Below, in pieces: positions 21,967-33,065 of a DNA stretch of 64,000 nucleotides. The translations under genes were made by a program, and so were the position numbers. Every line of letters starts with the position of its first letter. Position 1 is the stretch's first letter. Source of the stretch: Ulota crispa (Eukaryota; Streptophyta; Bryopsida; Orthotrichales; Orthotrichaceae); contig OY987247.1 of assembly GCA_963920765.1 (NCBI GenBank), positions 3,348,001 to 3,412,000 on the forward strand, given 5' to 3'. The notes beneath the pieces were generated by a model. It did not search any database, was not told the DNA's origin, and saw only the letters and a list, made by a program, of their open reading frames with translations.

Positions 21967-22899
21967 TTAACCCCTAAAGTCCTAAGCTAAGTTTTTCACC
22001 AAAACCATTTCAAAATTGCCATTTTTAGTACAAGTATCAAATTTTAGAAAAAAACATTTTTTGACACATGTAGACATGATCTTGTACTACACTAGTACCA
22101 AAAGATGTGAAAAAACATTCAAAAAAATTCACCATGTAGATTGTAAGATATTTGAGTTTGAATTGACAAAAAGTCATTTTTTATCCCTACTATATACCAA
22201 GTAGCTGCACTCCACAAGGTCATATTTGTATGATTTTTTCCAAAATGGTTGTAACCATTTGGATTTGTTCTTCAAAGCAAGTTGGGAACACACTTGAAAA
22301 TTTTCAAATCATTTGGAATTGTATAACACGTGGGAAAAAAGTAGTAAGTAAAAAGAAGTAGAGAATGATTCAAACCAATAAATTGTTAAGAACTTAATTG
22401 AGGAAATGAAAAATTCCAATCCCAATGGTGGTAATGTTGTAACAAACAATGTGCATCTTGAAATTTTGTTCTTTTTCCAAAATATTAAAATTTGGGTAAA
22501 CTAAAGGGCTTCAAAGTTTGTTTTAGAGTAGAGAATCCATAATTGCCCACAAACAAAAGCTCTTCATAACTTTCATCTCACTGATCAAAATGGAATGAAT
22601 CAAAACTTTCCATGTATATATAAATCTAAAGAACCAATTTTTTTTTTAAAAGTTATGAATGTAATTTTTAAGGAAATTTTCATCTTGCTTGGCAAACAAA
22701 GAAAACTACATGTCATGCAATAATGTTTGAACCATGACGTCAAAAGTTATGAAATTTGTTGGGCCGTAAAACTACTTCTTGAACACATCATGTGTGAAAA
22801 TTTCAAAAAAATAAAAGAAAAATCCATTGATAGTAAGCTACCCAAAATCACTATGTTGGCAAAATAAAAAATAAAAATGTTCAGGATTTTAGGGGTTAA
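21967..22899 (+). mobile_element. TTAA element G1 (family G)
   Basis: TTAA-CCCCTAAAGTCC and GGATTTTAGGGG-TTAA, 933 bp. Nearly identical to G2, which lies in the opposite orientation. The right 200 bp correspond to an E-element arm; the middle shares a block with A4/A8/A12. The sequence GCCGTAAAACTAC near 22765 is the unoccupied counterpart of the B3 site in G2. Confidence 0.9.
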
Positions 22900-23314
22900 T
22901 GACACCAAAATCACAGTTTTTGTGGGTATAAGAGACAATAGGTAGAATATTGGCTAGATTTAGCCACATTTTGTAAATACCGGTGGTGTACATGAGTCGG
23001 TGGAAACCGTGCAATCAATCCAATAAAATTTTCAATGCAAGTCTAACTGATATCTCAAAATTTGATTGCCGGAGAGCTAAAAACTAGGAGTTGTAGTTTC
23101 ACTCTAAAGGCATCTTTACACTAGAAGTCAAGCCCATGAAAACTTGGGGCCATTACAACCAAACTTTCAACCCAAATGATTTCAAGAACAGTCTCAAACG
23201 TCCATTATAATATGAATATGTTGGGGGCTAACTCTATTATGTGAAAAGGCTTTGGGACCAAAAGTTAAGGCCACTAAAATAAGTTTTAAAAAAGGTCTTG
23301 ATACTGCCACCTCA
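22900..23314. other. Unassigned spacer
   Basis: No gene or repeat recognised. Confidence 0.4.
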
Positions 23315-23583
23315 TGTTAGGGACATTACTTCGGAACCTTCCATTTTGTTTTGCTTTGGACTTTAGAATATCTTTTATTTTAGATTTCTTTCACTTTAGA
23401 TTAGAGTATATATAGAGGTCAAGGCTGAAGTGTTATTCAATCTTGACAACACATCTCATGGAGCCTCTTTTGTTATTTGTTCCACATCTCTAAATCTCAA
23501 AAACATAAAAAATAAAATAAAATTGAATGGCATATTAGGCTCCTTCTTATACCTTGTACATAAAATATTTTCCATCTCTTGTT
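23315..23583 (+). mobile_element. LTR-like repeat, plus-strand copy
   Basis: Begins TGTTAGGGAC. Has a TATA-like TATATATAG at 23407-23415, followed about 40 bases later by a conserved TGAAGTGTTATTCA block. It matches the minus-strand copy at 25394-25648 throughout. A TGTTAG start and promoter layout suggest a copia-type LTR. No primer-binding site, CA end or polyprotein was found, so it could instead be a duplicated promoter and leader. Confidence 0.55.
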
Positions 23584-23685
23584 GAGAGCCAAATGTGCAT
23601 GTACAACATCTTTTTAACATAGCACTTTCTTACTCCCTCAAAAGGAGACAACAAGAAAGGAGTACAAACTTGACTATTGTATCAA

Positions 23686-24412
23686 TTAACCCCTAAAGGA
23701 CCAAGCCCCCTTTTCGGAGACCAATGGAATTTTGGGCACGTACCTATGGCTAAACTACTTTGCGTGATTTTTTTAAACTTTTATAGGAGATGGGGAGTTC
23801 AAAGATCTGTGTGGGCATCTAATTTTTTCCTCATTCCGACATTTATTGAAGAAGTTAAAAAATATTTTATGAGAATTTTAGTTTGGCGGGCAGCCCAAAA
23901 ACTTCTTTAAAAATTGCATTTTTTAAAAATAAAAATTTGAGGTTAGTTCATTAGACTTATGTATATGTGAGAAGCTTTGAATCATTCAATTCTGATTGAT
24001 GAGATAAAAGTTGTGAGAAGTTTTAGTCTGCGTGTAGGCATTGTTTTGAGATTCTCCACACCTTCCCGCAAACTAAAAATTCCCATAACCTTCATCTCAT
24101 CAATTAGAATTGAATGATTCAAAGCTCCCCACATATACGTAAGTCTAATGAACTAACCTCAAATTTTGATTTGAAAAAAATGCAAATTTTAAAGAGGTTT
24201 TTGGGCTGCCCACCGAACTAAAATTCTCATAAATTCATTTTTTACTTCTTCAATAAATGTCAAAATGAGGAAAAAATTAGATGCCCAGACAGATTTTTGA
24301 ATTCCTCATTTTCCATAAAAGTTTCAAAAAACTACACAAAGTAGTTTAGCCATAAGTACATGCCCAAAATCCCAAAAGTCTCCTGAGGGGACTTTGGTCC
24401 TTTAGGGGTTAA
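23686..24412. mobile_element. TTAA element J1 (palindromic family J)
   Basis: TTAA-CCCCTAAAGGACC and GGTCCTTTAGGGG-TTAA, 727 bp. Both arms derive from the left part of family A: CCTATGGCTAAACTACTTTG in one arm returns inverted as CAAAGTAGTTTAGCCATAAG in the other. Centre near 24045. Same structure as J2. Confidence 0.9.
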
Positions 24413-24689
24413 GGAAGAAACTTTGCATGCACATTGACGCTATGACATTAGACAATCTGGTGAAGACCTCTCAATGCAGCCAACATTTACAAAGATCACT
24501 TGTATTTGAGAAATGCATCACGACTCGATTCTAAAGTACCAAGATCAAAGCTAACCTTGCCATTTCAATAGCTTCCTTGTCACTGCCCTGATCACATCTG
24601 AATCAAGCAAGGAACTTTATTGACCTTCTTCCCATAAACAACTTTGAAATTCTCTCCCAATTTTCTCTTTCTTGGCCGATGTCCATGCC

Positions 24690-25454
24690 TTATAAAATCT
24701 TGGCCACTTGTGCCTCCTCCATCCAATGAATTGCCTGGTTCAGAGGGTAAGCGGCATCATGAAGATGCTCTTGATAATCCTTATCGGTGATATTTGCCAC
24801 CTTCCAATCTGCTAGGGCAAAGGCAAGAAAATAAGTAGCCCTCGTCAAGCCCTCTTCCTTGGGCTTGCCAACTATCATTGCAATCGCCTCCCGCGCACGA
24901 TTAAGAAGAGCCCGTTCTTTAACAATATTTGCCAAAGAAGTTCCCTCCAGCAAGTACGCCACTTGACCCTCCAGCTCTCCAATTTGACCCTCCATCACTC
25001 CAATTTGACCCTTCAGTGCTCCCACTTTACCTTCCATATCTTTATTCACACTTTGCATTTTCTACATATCTTGCTCCAAATGCTTCACACCATCTCGCAA
25101 GCATTTTTTCATATGCTCCATAAGCTCCTCCTGAAACGCCTTCCCTTGCTCCACAAACCTCTTGTTCTGCTCCGTGCACCAACGTTGATGCCTCCTACGT
25201 TGGTCCTCCGCCAACTTCAAGTGCTGACTGGCCATAGCCGCAATCTCAGCCGCCATCTTGTCCCTTACTTCTAAAACCTTGCCTTTCTTAATGTACAAGT
25301 TGTCCACCATTCCCAGTCGCTCTAGATCCAATTCCACCAGAACGACATCAACATCGCCAGCAAGGTCTGAAAACTTGCTGGCGGTGGGTGGCAAACAAGA
25401 GATGAAGAGTATTTTATGTACAAGGTATAAGAAATGTTTGTTTATGCCGTTCAA
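24690..25454 (-). pseudogene. Coiled-coil protein remnant with an in-frame TAG
   Basis: A minus-strand frame of about 254 codons, interrupted once by TAG at 25062-25064 (context ATG-TAG-AAA-ATG). One C-to-T change from CAG would give this stop. The upstream half (25454-25065) opens without ATG; the first ATG is at 25310-25308, and GTTTTCAG/ACC at about 25366 could be a splice acceptor. The peptide has a charged helix (KLAEDQRRRHQRWCTEQNK), then seven-residue repeats near 25040-24960 (KVGALKG QIGVMEG QIGELEG), consistent with a coiled coil, then a possibly helical tail (AIHWMEEAQVAKIL). Its base composition is clearly more GC-rich than its neighbours. It lies just downstream of the minus LTR-like copy, which may be its promoter. 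Family not recognised; it is either a retroelement or a host gene remnant. Confidence 0.6.
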
Positions 25455-25648
25455 AAAAAAATTTGAGATTCAGAGATGAAGAACAAATAACAAAAAAGGC
25501 TCCAAGAGATGTGTTGTTGAGTCTGAATAACACTTCAGCCTTGACTTCTATATGTACTCTGATCTGAAGTGAAAGAAATCTAAAGTAAAAGATACTCTAA
25601 AGTCTAAAGCAAAAGAAAATGGAAGGTTCCAAAGTAACGTCTCTAACA
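25394..25648 (-). mobile_element. LTR-like repeat, minus-strand copy
   Basis: Starts with TGTTAG (complement of 25643-25648) and carries the TATA-like block at about 25558-25568. It aligns with the copy at 23315-23583 in reverse and ends where the coding remnant begins to differ. The two copies face each other, so they are not an ordinary direct LTR pair. Confidence 0.55.
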
Positions 25649-25656
25649 CCCTCCTC

Positions 25657-25953
25657 TTTTACATCATTGTTCAATTTTTAGTGGTTGTTGGGGACAATTT
25701 AAAGAATAATAATTAGAATTAAATATGTATCACACCAAGTGTTTTTTTGTTGGTATTATTCAAAATGATAAACTGCAATCAAAATTTTTGATAAGAAAAG
25801 ACAACACTCTCTATTGTATATTCTTATCAAAAAAATTGATTGCAGTTTATCATTTTGAATAACACCAACAAAAAAGCACTTGATTTAATACATATTTAAT
25901 TTAATTTAATTTTAAATTGTCCCCAACAACCACTAAAAATTGAACAATGATAT
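25657..25953. repeat. Foldback hairpin FB2
   Basis: Two arms of about 140 bp (25661-25797 and about 25811-25950), each beginning ATCATTGTTCAATTTTTAGT from its outer end, with a short loop around CAACACTCTCTATTG. Flanked by TA-rich bases; probably a TA-target foldback MITE. It lies immediately upstream of the minus LTR-like copy. Confidence 0.9.
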
Positions 25954-26218
25954 AAAGGATGGGGTGGCAGTATCAAAAAGGGGGGCGGCAACATCAAGAC
26001 CCTTAAAAAAACTAGAAGAAAAGGAATTTAAAAATGTATCAAGGAAAGCCGTTGATATTTTCACTCCATCCTACAGTGTTGAATATTGCAAAAGAATGAT
26101 TTTTGTTGATACAAATATTTTAATAAAATTTAACAGCACCAGGGCCAAGAATTGATTTCACATTTTTAGGAGACCTAATTTTGGAGTTGTGATTGTGTCA
26201 TATCTTTTCTTTTAAATA

Positions 26219-26944
26219 TTAACCCCTAAAGGACCAAGAGCCCTTTTGGAGGACAAATGAGATTTCGGGCATGTACCTATGGTTAAACTGCTTTGCGTGA
26301 TTTTTTGAAACTTTTATTCAAAGTGAGGAGTTCAAAGATCTATGTAGAAATGTAAAATTTTCTTCATTCTAACATTTATTGAAGAAGTTAAAAAAGAATA
26401 TTTGGAAAATGCTGCTCCCCGGGCAGCCAAAAACTTCTTTAAATTTTTTATTTTTTTCAAATAAAATTATGAAATAGGTTCTTTAGAATCATATAGATGT
26501 GGAGAGTTTTGAATCATTCAATTTTGATAAATGAGATGAAAGTAATGAGAAGTTTTAGTTTGCAGGTAGGTGTGGAAAATCTCAAAACTATGCCTACGTG
26601 CAAACTAAAACTTCTCGTAACTTTCATCTCATCAATTAGAGTTGAATGGTTCAAAGCTTCCTACATATACATAAGTCTAAAGAACTAACCTCAAATTTTT
26701 ATTTTAAAAAAACTCCATTTTGAAGAATTTTTTGGGCTGCCCACCAAACTAAAATTCTCACAAATTTGTTTTTTATTTTTTCAATAAATGTTGAAATGAG
26801 GTAAAAATTAGTTGCCCACACAAATTTTTGAATTCTACATTTTCCATAAAAGTTTCAATAATTTACACTAAGTAGTTTAGACATAAGTACATGCCCGAAA
26901 TCCCATTTGTCCCCCATAGGGACAAGTGGTCCTTTAGAGGTTAA
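26219..26944. mobile_element. TTAA element J2 (palindromic family J)
   Basis: TTAA-CCCCTAAAGGACC and GGTCCTTTAGAGG-TTAA, 726 bp. Foldback arms as in J1, centre near 26585. Hairpin TTGTCCC-CCATA-GGGACAA at 26907-26925 near the right tip. Confidence 0.9.
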
Positions 26945-28695
26945 AGTGATCCTAAGTCTGGTCATTGAAATATGTCTACACGGCATCACTTTTTGAAAGT
27001 CTTGTCATTCGTAAAAGGGAATTGTGCTCACAAATAATTGGGTACAACCAAATTGGAAAGCTAGATGTAGGGTCTATGACCAACAAATATTTTGTGCCCA
27101 AAATATTCTATCCTAATTTTAGTGCTAATTTTGTCCTTTATAATCTAGCAAAATTGAAAATTGGCACACAATGTGAACTCCCTCTAAGTTTATCAAAGCT
27201 ATTACCAAAACCTTATTGTGATCTTTGAAAAATGTAGGAACTGAACAATTGACTTTGTGTTTTGGGGAACTCTAAAGTCAATTTTTGAATATTTGAGCTC
27301 TACATAAAATTTGATTTTGAGCACAAGTGGCGACCCCTAACACTCGGAGTTTCGGAGCCCAAAAGGATCTTGGCTTTTGCCCCGCTTCATTAGTTGAAGG
27401 ATTGAAGCTATCTCCAAATCTTTCATTTGATAATTAAAACTTCTTGAGATTTTCAAAAGTTATATAAAATACTCACGATTCACACCACATTAAAACGAAA
27501 TGGTCCTTTATATACATAAGCTAAGTTCTGTGAATTGCACTTGCTTTCGGCTTTTGTACAAAATTTGTACTTACACACCCAAATATTAAGAAAAAGATTC
27601 TTTCTCTCTTTAGTATTTAAAGTAGTTAAAAAAAACTTTGTCTGCATTTGAGTTCTAAAATCATATGTAGATGGGTTTCCAATTCTAGAAATTATTTGTG
27701 TTGACTTAAACAAACTTCCAAAATTACTCTCATATCATTTTTAATGGTATGAGGTTAACTTATTTGAAGTTTTCATTCCTACCACAGAATAAGAATTTAA
27801 TGTATTTGTTGAGTGGATATCCTAAGTCGTTGCCTTAGCATAAAAAATATATTCAAGATTTCAGTTGTCAATTGATCTCATGGGTCTATTTCACATAACC
27901 AAAGGCTTACTTCAATGTATTGGCAAGGTTGGAGTGTTCATCTTTTTGAAAAATATAGAAAATGTGTTATTGCATATCAAATATTCTAGAGTATTTTATA
28001 AATATAAACACAATTCTAAAATTGATCTCAATGGTTGGTTAGTCTCCTCTTTTCATATAGTCAACATATAGTCAATAGCTAGTTACTTAACTAGTGAGTC
28101 CATTGGTTTCAAAGGATGTTCAACCAACGTCATTCTAGAATAAACACGGTTGATCATTTTTTATGCACAAACGAAAATTTGAGGAGGATCTCATCAATCA
28201 GTGGTTCTTTTCCAAATGTTAAAAAGGTAATTTCTATTTTAGGGCAAAAATATTGTATCCCTATGTTCCAAAGGATATTGAACAAATATCCTTGTAGAAA
28301 AGGATACTTGTAATCCTTTTATGTTTATAAACACTATTTTAAAACCTATGTCGTGATTGATCTAGTGGATCCGTTTCAGTTATCTAAAGGCTATTTCTAT
28401 ATCAAAACCAGTGTCCATCCATATCAAAGGATGGAAATCAATTTTTTTATATGTTTTAGAAACCTAAATGTTGACTTTCATGTGCTAGCAAAAGTCGGCC
28501 AAGATTTTTTTTAAAGCATTATCCAAAAAGAAGATAAAGTACTTTTTCACAATGACAAACAAGAGTGTCACCAACACATTTCATCTAAATAGAGATAAAT
28601 TTAGTAAAGAAGTGAGTTACCTTCATTTTAGAGAAAAAGCTAGACTTTTGCTAGCTTTCAAAATGTATTGACACCAACTCTGTTACAAAGTCACA
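26945..28695. other. AT-rich intergenic stretch
   Basis: About 1.75 kb with no recognised gene or element. Short open frames (for example 27865-28071) show no protein features. Confidence 0.45.
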
Positions 28696-29343
28696 TTAAC
28701 CCCTCAAAGCCCAAGGGGCTCAAATTGCGCCCCTCTAAATTTTATTTAGGGATGCCCAAAGTTTCTTAAAAAAAATTGTGATTATTGTTATATTTAAATT
28801 CTTATTGAAGTTTAGTTTCAACATCAAGAGTTTGATCTTGAAAACGAATTAACATGATTTGTCTATTCAAGATTTTGTGCAAGGGTGTCTAGTGCAAACC
28901 TTCACTTTCTAGTGTTGAAGGCTCTTGGAAATGAGTCTCAAGTACATTAGACCTTGGAAAAAAATTCACATTAAAAATTCATCTAAAAATTTGTAGAATA
29001 TATTTTGAGAAGCCATAAATTGATTGGGGTTATGCATGTTATACTTTACATACTCATGTATTTTTGGTACCCTCAATTTTGGGTTTGAGATGCAAAAAGA
29101 GGATTGGAAGACTTCAAATCACTTTCACATTTTTGACACCCTCAAGATCAAACATTATAATCTTTCAATCCATGAGTGATATAATTGTGATTTACTTTCC
29201 TTGCAATCTATAATATGTCTACCTTGAATTTGTATAGTTATGTTTCAAAGAAAATTGATAAGATTGATCAAAATGCATGCATTTTGTTCACTTTCAAGCA
29301 ATTTTTGAGATACTCCAAAATTCTAGGGGCATTGAGGGGTTAA
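28696..29343 (+). mobile_element. TTAA element B1 (family B)
   Basis: TTAA-CCCCTCAAAGCCCAAGG at the left, GGCATTGAGGGG-TTAA at the right, 648 bp. Subterminal GGGGC...GCCCC stem. Same family and orientation as B2, which begins at the same TTAA. Confidence 0.85.
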
Positions 29344-29995
29344 CCCCTAAATGCCCAAGGCACCCACCACATTATGGTGTTGACAATACTTTGAACTTCT
29401 ATTAAACCCAGCTAAGTTGCTCTTTCTTGTAGGTTTTATTTTTTAACTTTTCTTTCTTAAGTATGGTTTTAGTATCGGAAAACCAATTTTGTAAATGATT
29501 CATTGTGATTTTTCTACTCAAGATTTTGTGCAAGAATGTCCATTGCAATCTTGACTTTTTTAATGTTGAGGGCTCTTGGAAATGAGCCTCAAATATACTA
29601 AACCTTGGAGAAAAAATTACACTAGAAATTCATATAAAAAAATTGTAGACGAGATTTTGAAAAGCCTTAAATTGATTGGAGTTATGTATGTTATGTCCTT
29701 TAACCCCGTATTCTTCATGTGACCACTTTTTAGATTTGACATTTGAAAAGAGGATTGAAAGACTTGAAGTCATTTTTGCAGTTTTAACACCCTCTTAATC
29801 AAACATTATAATCTTTCAGTCCATAAATAATATTGTTGTGTTTTCTTTTCCTATGTGAACTCTAACATATTTAGTTTGATTTTGTATGGTTACAATTTAA
29901 AAATAACTAATACAACTTATGAAAATTTTGACTTTTTGTTCAACTTAGAAAAATTTCTAAGAAGCTCAAAAGTGCCTTGGACATTTAGGAGTTAA
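29340..29995 (+). mobile_element. TTAA element B2 (family B)
   Basis: TTAA-CCCCTAAATGCCCAAGG and CCTTGGACATTTAGGAG-TTAA, 656 bp. Shares with B1 and B3 the blocks CAAGATTTTGTGCAAG and GAAATGAG(T/C)CTCAA. Uses B1's right TTAA as its left TTAA. Confidence 0.9.
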
Positions 29996-30759
29996 TCATT
30001 AATGTAACTTCCAAATTAGATGCATAATATACCAATAGAAAGCTCCCAACTGTGCTTTGCTATCCATACATTATATACCCCATTTTTGAAATAAGTGAGA
30101 TTTTTAGAGTAACGGTAATGACAAGTTTCAAAATCATGATGACCCTCCACGCTATTCTATTTTGTTCTCCTTGCAAATGATTTCTATGTCCAACAACCAA
30201 TTTGAGCCCAGTTTGAGAAAAGAAAAGACGGAATGAAAAGAAAAAATGAAAACATTCACAATTAGCTTGAGGTCGTTTATTTCACTGACAGCTCCATTAT
30301 AATCATTCCTATCCAAGTACATTGCCACGTGGGACCGGTTCATGGAGAGTTGGAGACATTTTAAGTGTGGATGACGTCTTTCTTTTTTTCTTTTTTTGTG
30401 TTTTTGGTTATGTTTTGACTTTCCAAACACAAATAAAATATAGGGGAATGTTCATAGGAAAATTAGCAAAAAATTTCTGACTTTTTGTAGATGAATTGAA
30501 ACATCCTAGCTTTTGAAATATTCGCAATATGATTGGTTACAAAATTCCAATATACAATTACCTCCTACTTGATTATAGTTTTATTTTAGCTTTTTTTTTG
30601 GGTCTAATTTATGTTTGATAAATCATTGCGAAATTAATGTTCAAAGTTACACCAATACACAAATTTTCTTGTCAACAATGTTCACATAGGTTAGAATATA
30701 TAATTACAATATACAAAATAAAGCTGAACATTGTAGAAGGTGTGGACAACAAGATTGGT
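29996..30759. other. Unassigned spacer
   Basis: Contains CCACGTGG at about 30325-30332. No gene recognised. Confidence 0.4.
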
Positions 30760-31002
30760 TTAATCTCTAAACATTTGAAAATGCCTTTGCAACTAGTACA
30801 ATATAAGATATTTTTCTTGTATTTGAAATAGATTCACACCTTTATTACATTTGAGATCAACAAAGAAGTTGAATTACAGATCAATGATGTTCTAGTGAGC
30901 TTTTTAAGATCTCAAATTAAAACTTCTTGTTGGTAGCAAATGTTAAATGTATGATAACATTTCTACTATCCCAGTGGAAACCATGGGACGGTTAGGGGTT
31001 AA
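30760..31002 (+). mobile_element. TTAA element I2 (family I)
   Basis: TTAA-TCTCTAAACATTTG and GGACGGTTAGGGG-TTAA, 243 bp. Shows the uninterrupted form of I1 (CACCTTTATTACATTTGAGATCAAC spans the A8 site, with substitutions). Confidence 0.8.
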
Positions 31003-31267
31003 GACTTAAGAGTCTTAAAACAACATGTAGGCAACTCATCTAAAGTACTAAAAACATGAATTTTAAAGGGTATTATTGGTTGGAGTCAAGTAGTGTAAAA
31101 GCACAATAATCATGATAGCCAGGGGCATTTGTATATTTCTCAAAAAAAATAGTGATATTATAATCGTTTTAAGGTTATTCGGATAACATTTCCAATAGTA
31201 ACTGGAGTAAAATATTTTTAAGGTCCAGTTTCTAGTTTAGTGTTCTTGGGTCGTATTTCAAGCAATA

Positions 31268-31501
31268 TTAACCTCTAAAGGATGGAGCGTGCTGCTGCAA
31301 TCAGTAGAATATAAAGTGTTTTTTTTGTATTTGGAATAGGTTCACACCTTTAATGCATTTGAGATCAATAAAGAAGTTGGAGAATAGATCAAAGCGGTTG
31401 TAGTAGACTACTTGAGATCCCAAATTAAAACTTCTTATTGGTATCAAATATCGATTATACGGCAGCATATATACTATGCCCTATCGTCCATTAAGGGTTA
31501 A
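31268..31501 (+). mobile_element. TTAA element I3 (family I)
   Basis: TTAA-CCTCTAAAGGATGG and CGTCCATTAAGGG-TTAA region, 234 bp. Core GATCAATAAAGAAGTTG and CTTCTTATTGGTATCAAAT match I1 and I2. Confidence 0.8.
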
Positions 31502-31706
31502 AGGAAGTGAAGTAGAAGTATAGAAGATTGTCATATTTTGGCATAGATTAGGAGCATCCCTCACCATTAGTGTCCCCATCTCCTTTACCTACGTACTTGT
31601 GTTAGTGATGTCAGAGATTGATAATTTAAAAAAAAATTGGTTATAGGTGACAAAGTAATGGTTTTGGGTGATCTTCATGACAATTTTGAGTGTCCCATCT
31701 CATTAT

Positions 31707-31906
31707 TTAACCCTTAAGCGTTGAGGAGTCACCGTGCCTACACGGCCCCACTACGGGGAAACCATGGTCAATTGACAAAAAAGTGTGACCTAATCTATAG
31801 TAACTGTAGATTAGGTCACATTTTTTTTATCAATTTGACCATGGTTTCCCCGTAGTGCCCCGTGTATGATTAGGAATAAACATCCCTTTGGTCCTTTAGG
31901 GCTTAA
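31707..31906. mobile_element. TTAA element M1, almost all hairpin
   Basis: TTAA-CCCTTAAGCG and GGTCCTTTAGGGC-TTAA, 200 bp. A near-perfect palindrome spans 31739-31866 (arms about 62 bp, centre near 31802). A small CCGTG-CCTA-CACGG hairpin is at 31732-31745. Confidence 0.85.
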
Positions 31907-32281
31907 GAACTCCCCAAGTTAGTATAATGAGCGTATGAGCACACTAAAGACATTTCCTATACACAACTACACATTTTTAGTGATTAAGGACTTTGAAAAA
32001 TCTTTGTGAACAAATTATTGCAATTGAACTTTAAAATTGATGCCAATATTTTTTATTTCCTCTTCTTGACTTACCACTATCTTTTTTTCAAAGTCCATCA
32101 ACAGCTTTTCCTACCCTTAATTTCACACTTATGGGTGCTCCTACCTTATCTCAAATGTCAATCCCTCAAGCCTTGAACATCGTTTTTTTGGGAAAATAGC
32201 AATTTTGGGCAGTTCACTACAAATGGGTTTTTCATTTGTGTTTTTTGGAATTTTCACACATGATATGTACAAGGAGTAGCT

Positions 32282-33065
32282 CTAACCCATAAATGCTCAA
32301 GGCACCCAATATGGGCGCTTACAAAACTTCAAAGATGAGTAAAACCTTATCAAATAACTCCTTTTAGTATTTTTTTTCAATACTAGTTTGTTTTGAAGTC
32401 TATTTTTAACAACAAAGATATGATCTTGAAAATGGATGTTGATGATTTTCTACTCAAGATTTTGTACAAGAGTATCCACTGCAATCTTGAGTTTTCTAGT
32501 GTTGGAAAATTGTGAAAATGAGCCTCAAATACATTAGAGCTTGGAGAAATTCCATTTTAGAAATCCATTCAAAATATTTATAGGACTAGATTTTGAAAGC
32601 AATAAATTGATTAAAGTTAAACATACAATGACCTTATACATCATATTTTTTTGGTGACCAACTTTTTAGAATTGACATGTGAAATGAGGATTGGAAGACT
32701 TCAAGTCACTTTTGCAATTTTAAACCCGTCATGTTCAAAAATTATGATTTTTCAAACTATAAGTGATATAGTTGTGTTTTCTCTTTCCATGTAATTTCTA
32801 ACATGCTTCATTTAAATTTGTACAGCTGCAATTTTATAAAAAATTTATAAATTTTATTAAACAATATGAATTTTATAAATAAATATGAATTTTATAAATA
32901 AATATGAATTTTATAAATAAATATGAATTTTATAAATAAATATGAATTTTATAAATAAATATAAATTTTATAAATAAATATGAATTTTATTAAAATTTTG
33001 GTTGATTGTTCAGTTTCATGGAAACTTCAAGGAGCTCAAAATGGCCTTGGGTGTATAGGGGTTAA
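32282..33065 (+). mobile_element. TTAA element B3 (family B), nested in G2
   Basis: CTAA-CCCATAAATGCTCAAGG at the left, CCTTGGGTGTATAGGGG-TTAA at the right, 784 bp. Hairpin CCC-AATAT-GGG at 32305-32315. Carries a 19-bp minisatellite. Confidence 0.85.
32862..32994 (+). repeat. 19-bp minisatellite, seven copies
   Basis: The unit AAATATGAATTTTATAAAT starts at 32881, 32900, 32919, 32938, 32957 and 32976, with a variant at 32862. It lies in the 3' part of B3 and is absent from B1 and B2. Confidence 0.95.

Noticed and set aside
23315..25648. Complete LTR retrotransposon
   Set aside because: The two LTR-like copies are inverted relative to each other. No polyprotein, primer-binding site or target duplication was found.
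31553..32147. Second D-family element (lone TGGGTGCTCCTACCTTA end at about 32131)
   Set aside because: A convincing left partner was not found; TAGATTAGGAGCATCCC near 31546 is too weak to define an element.
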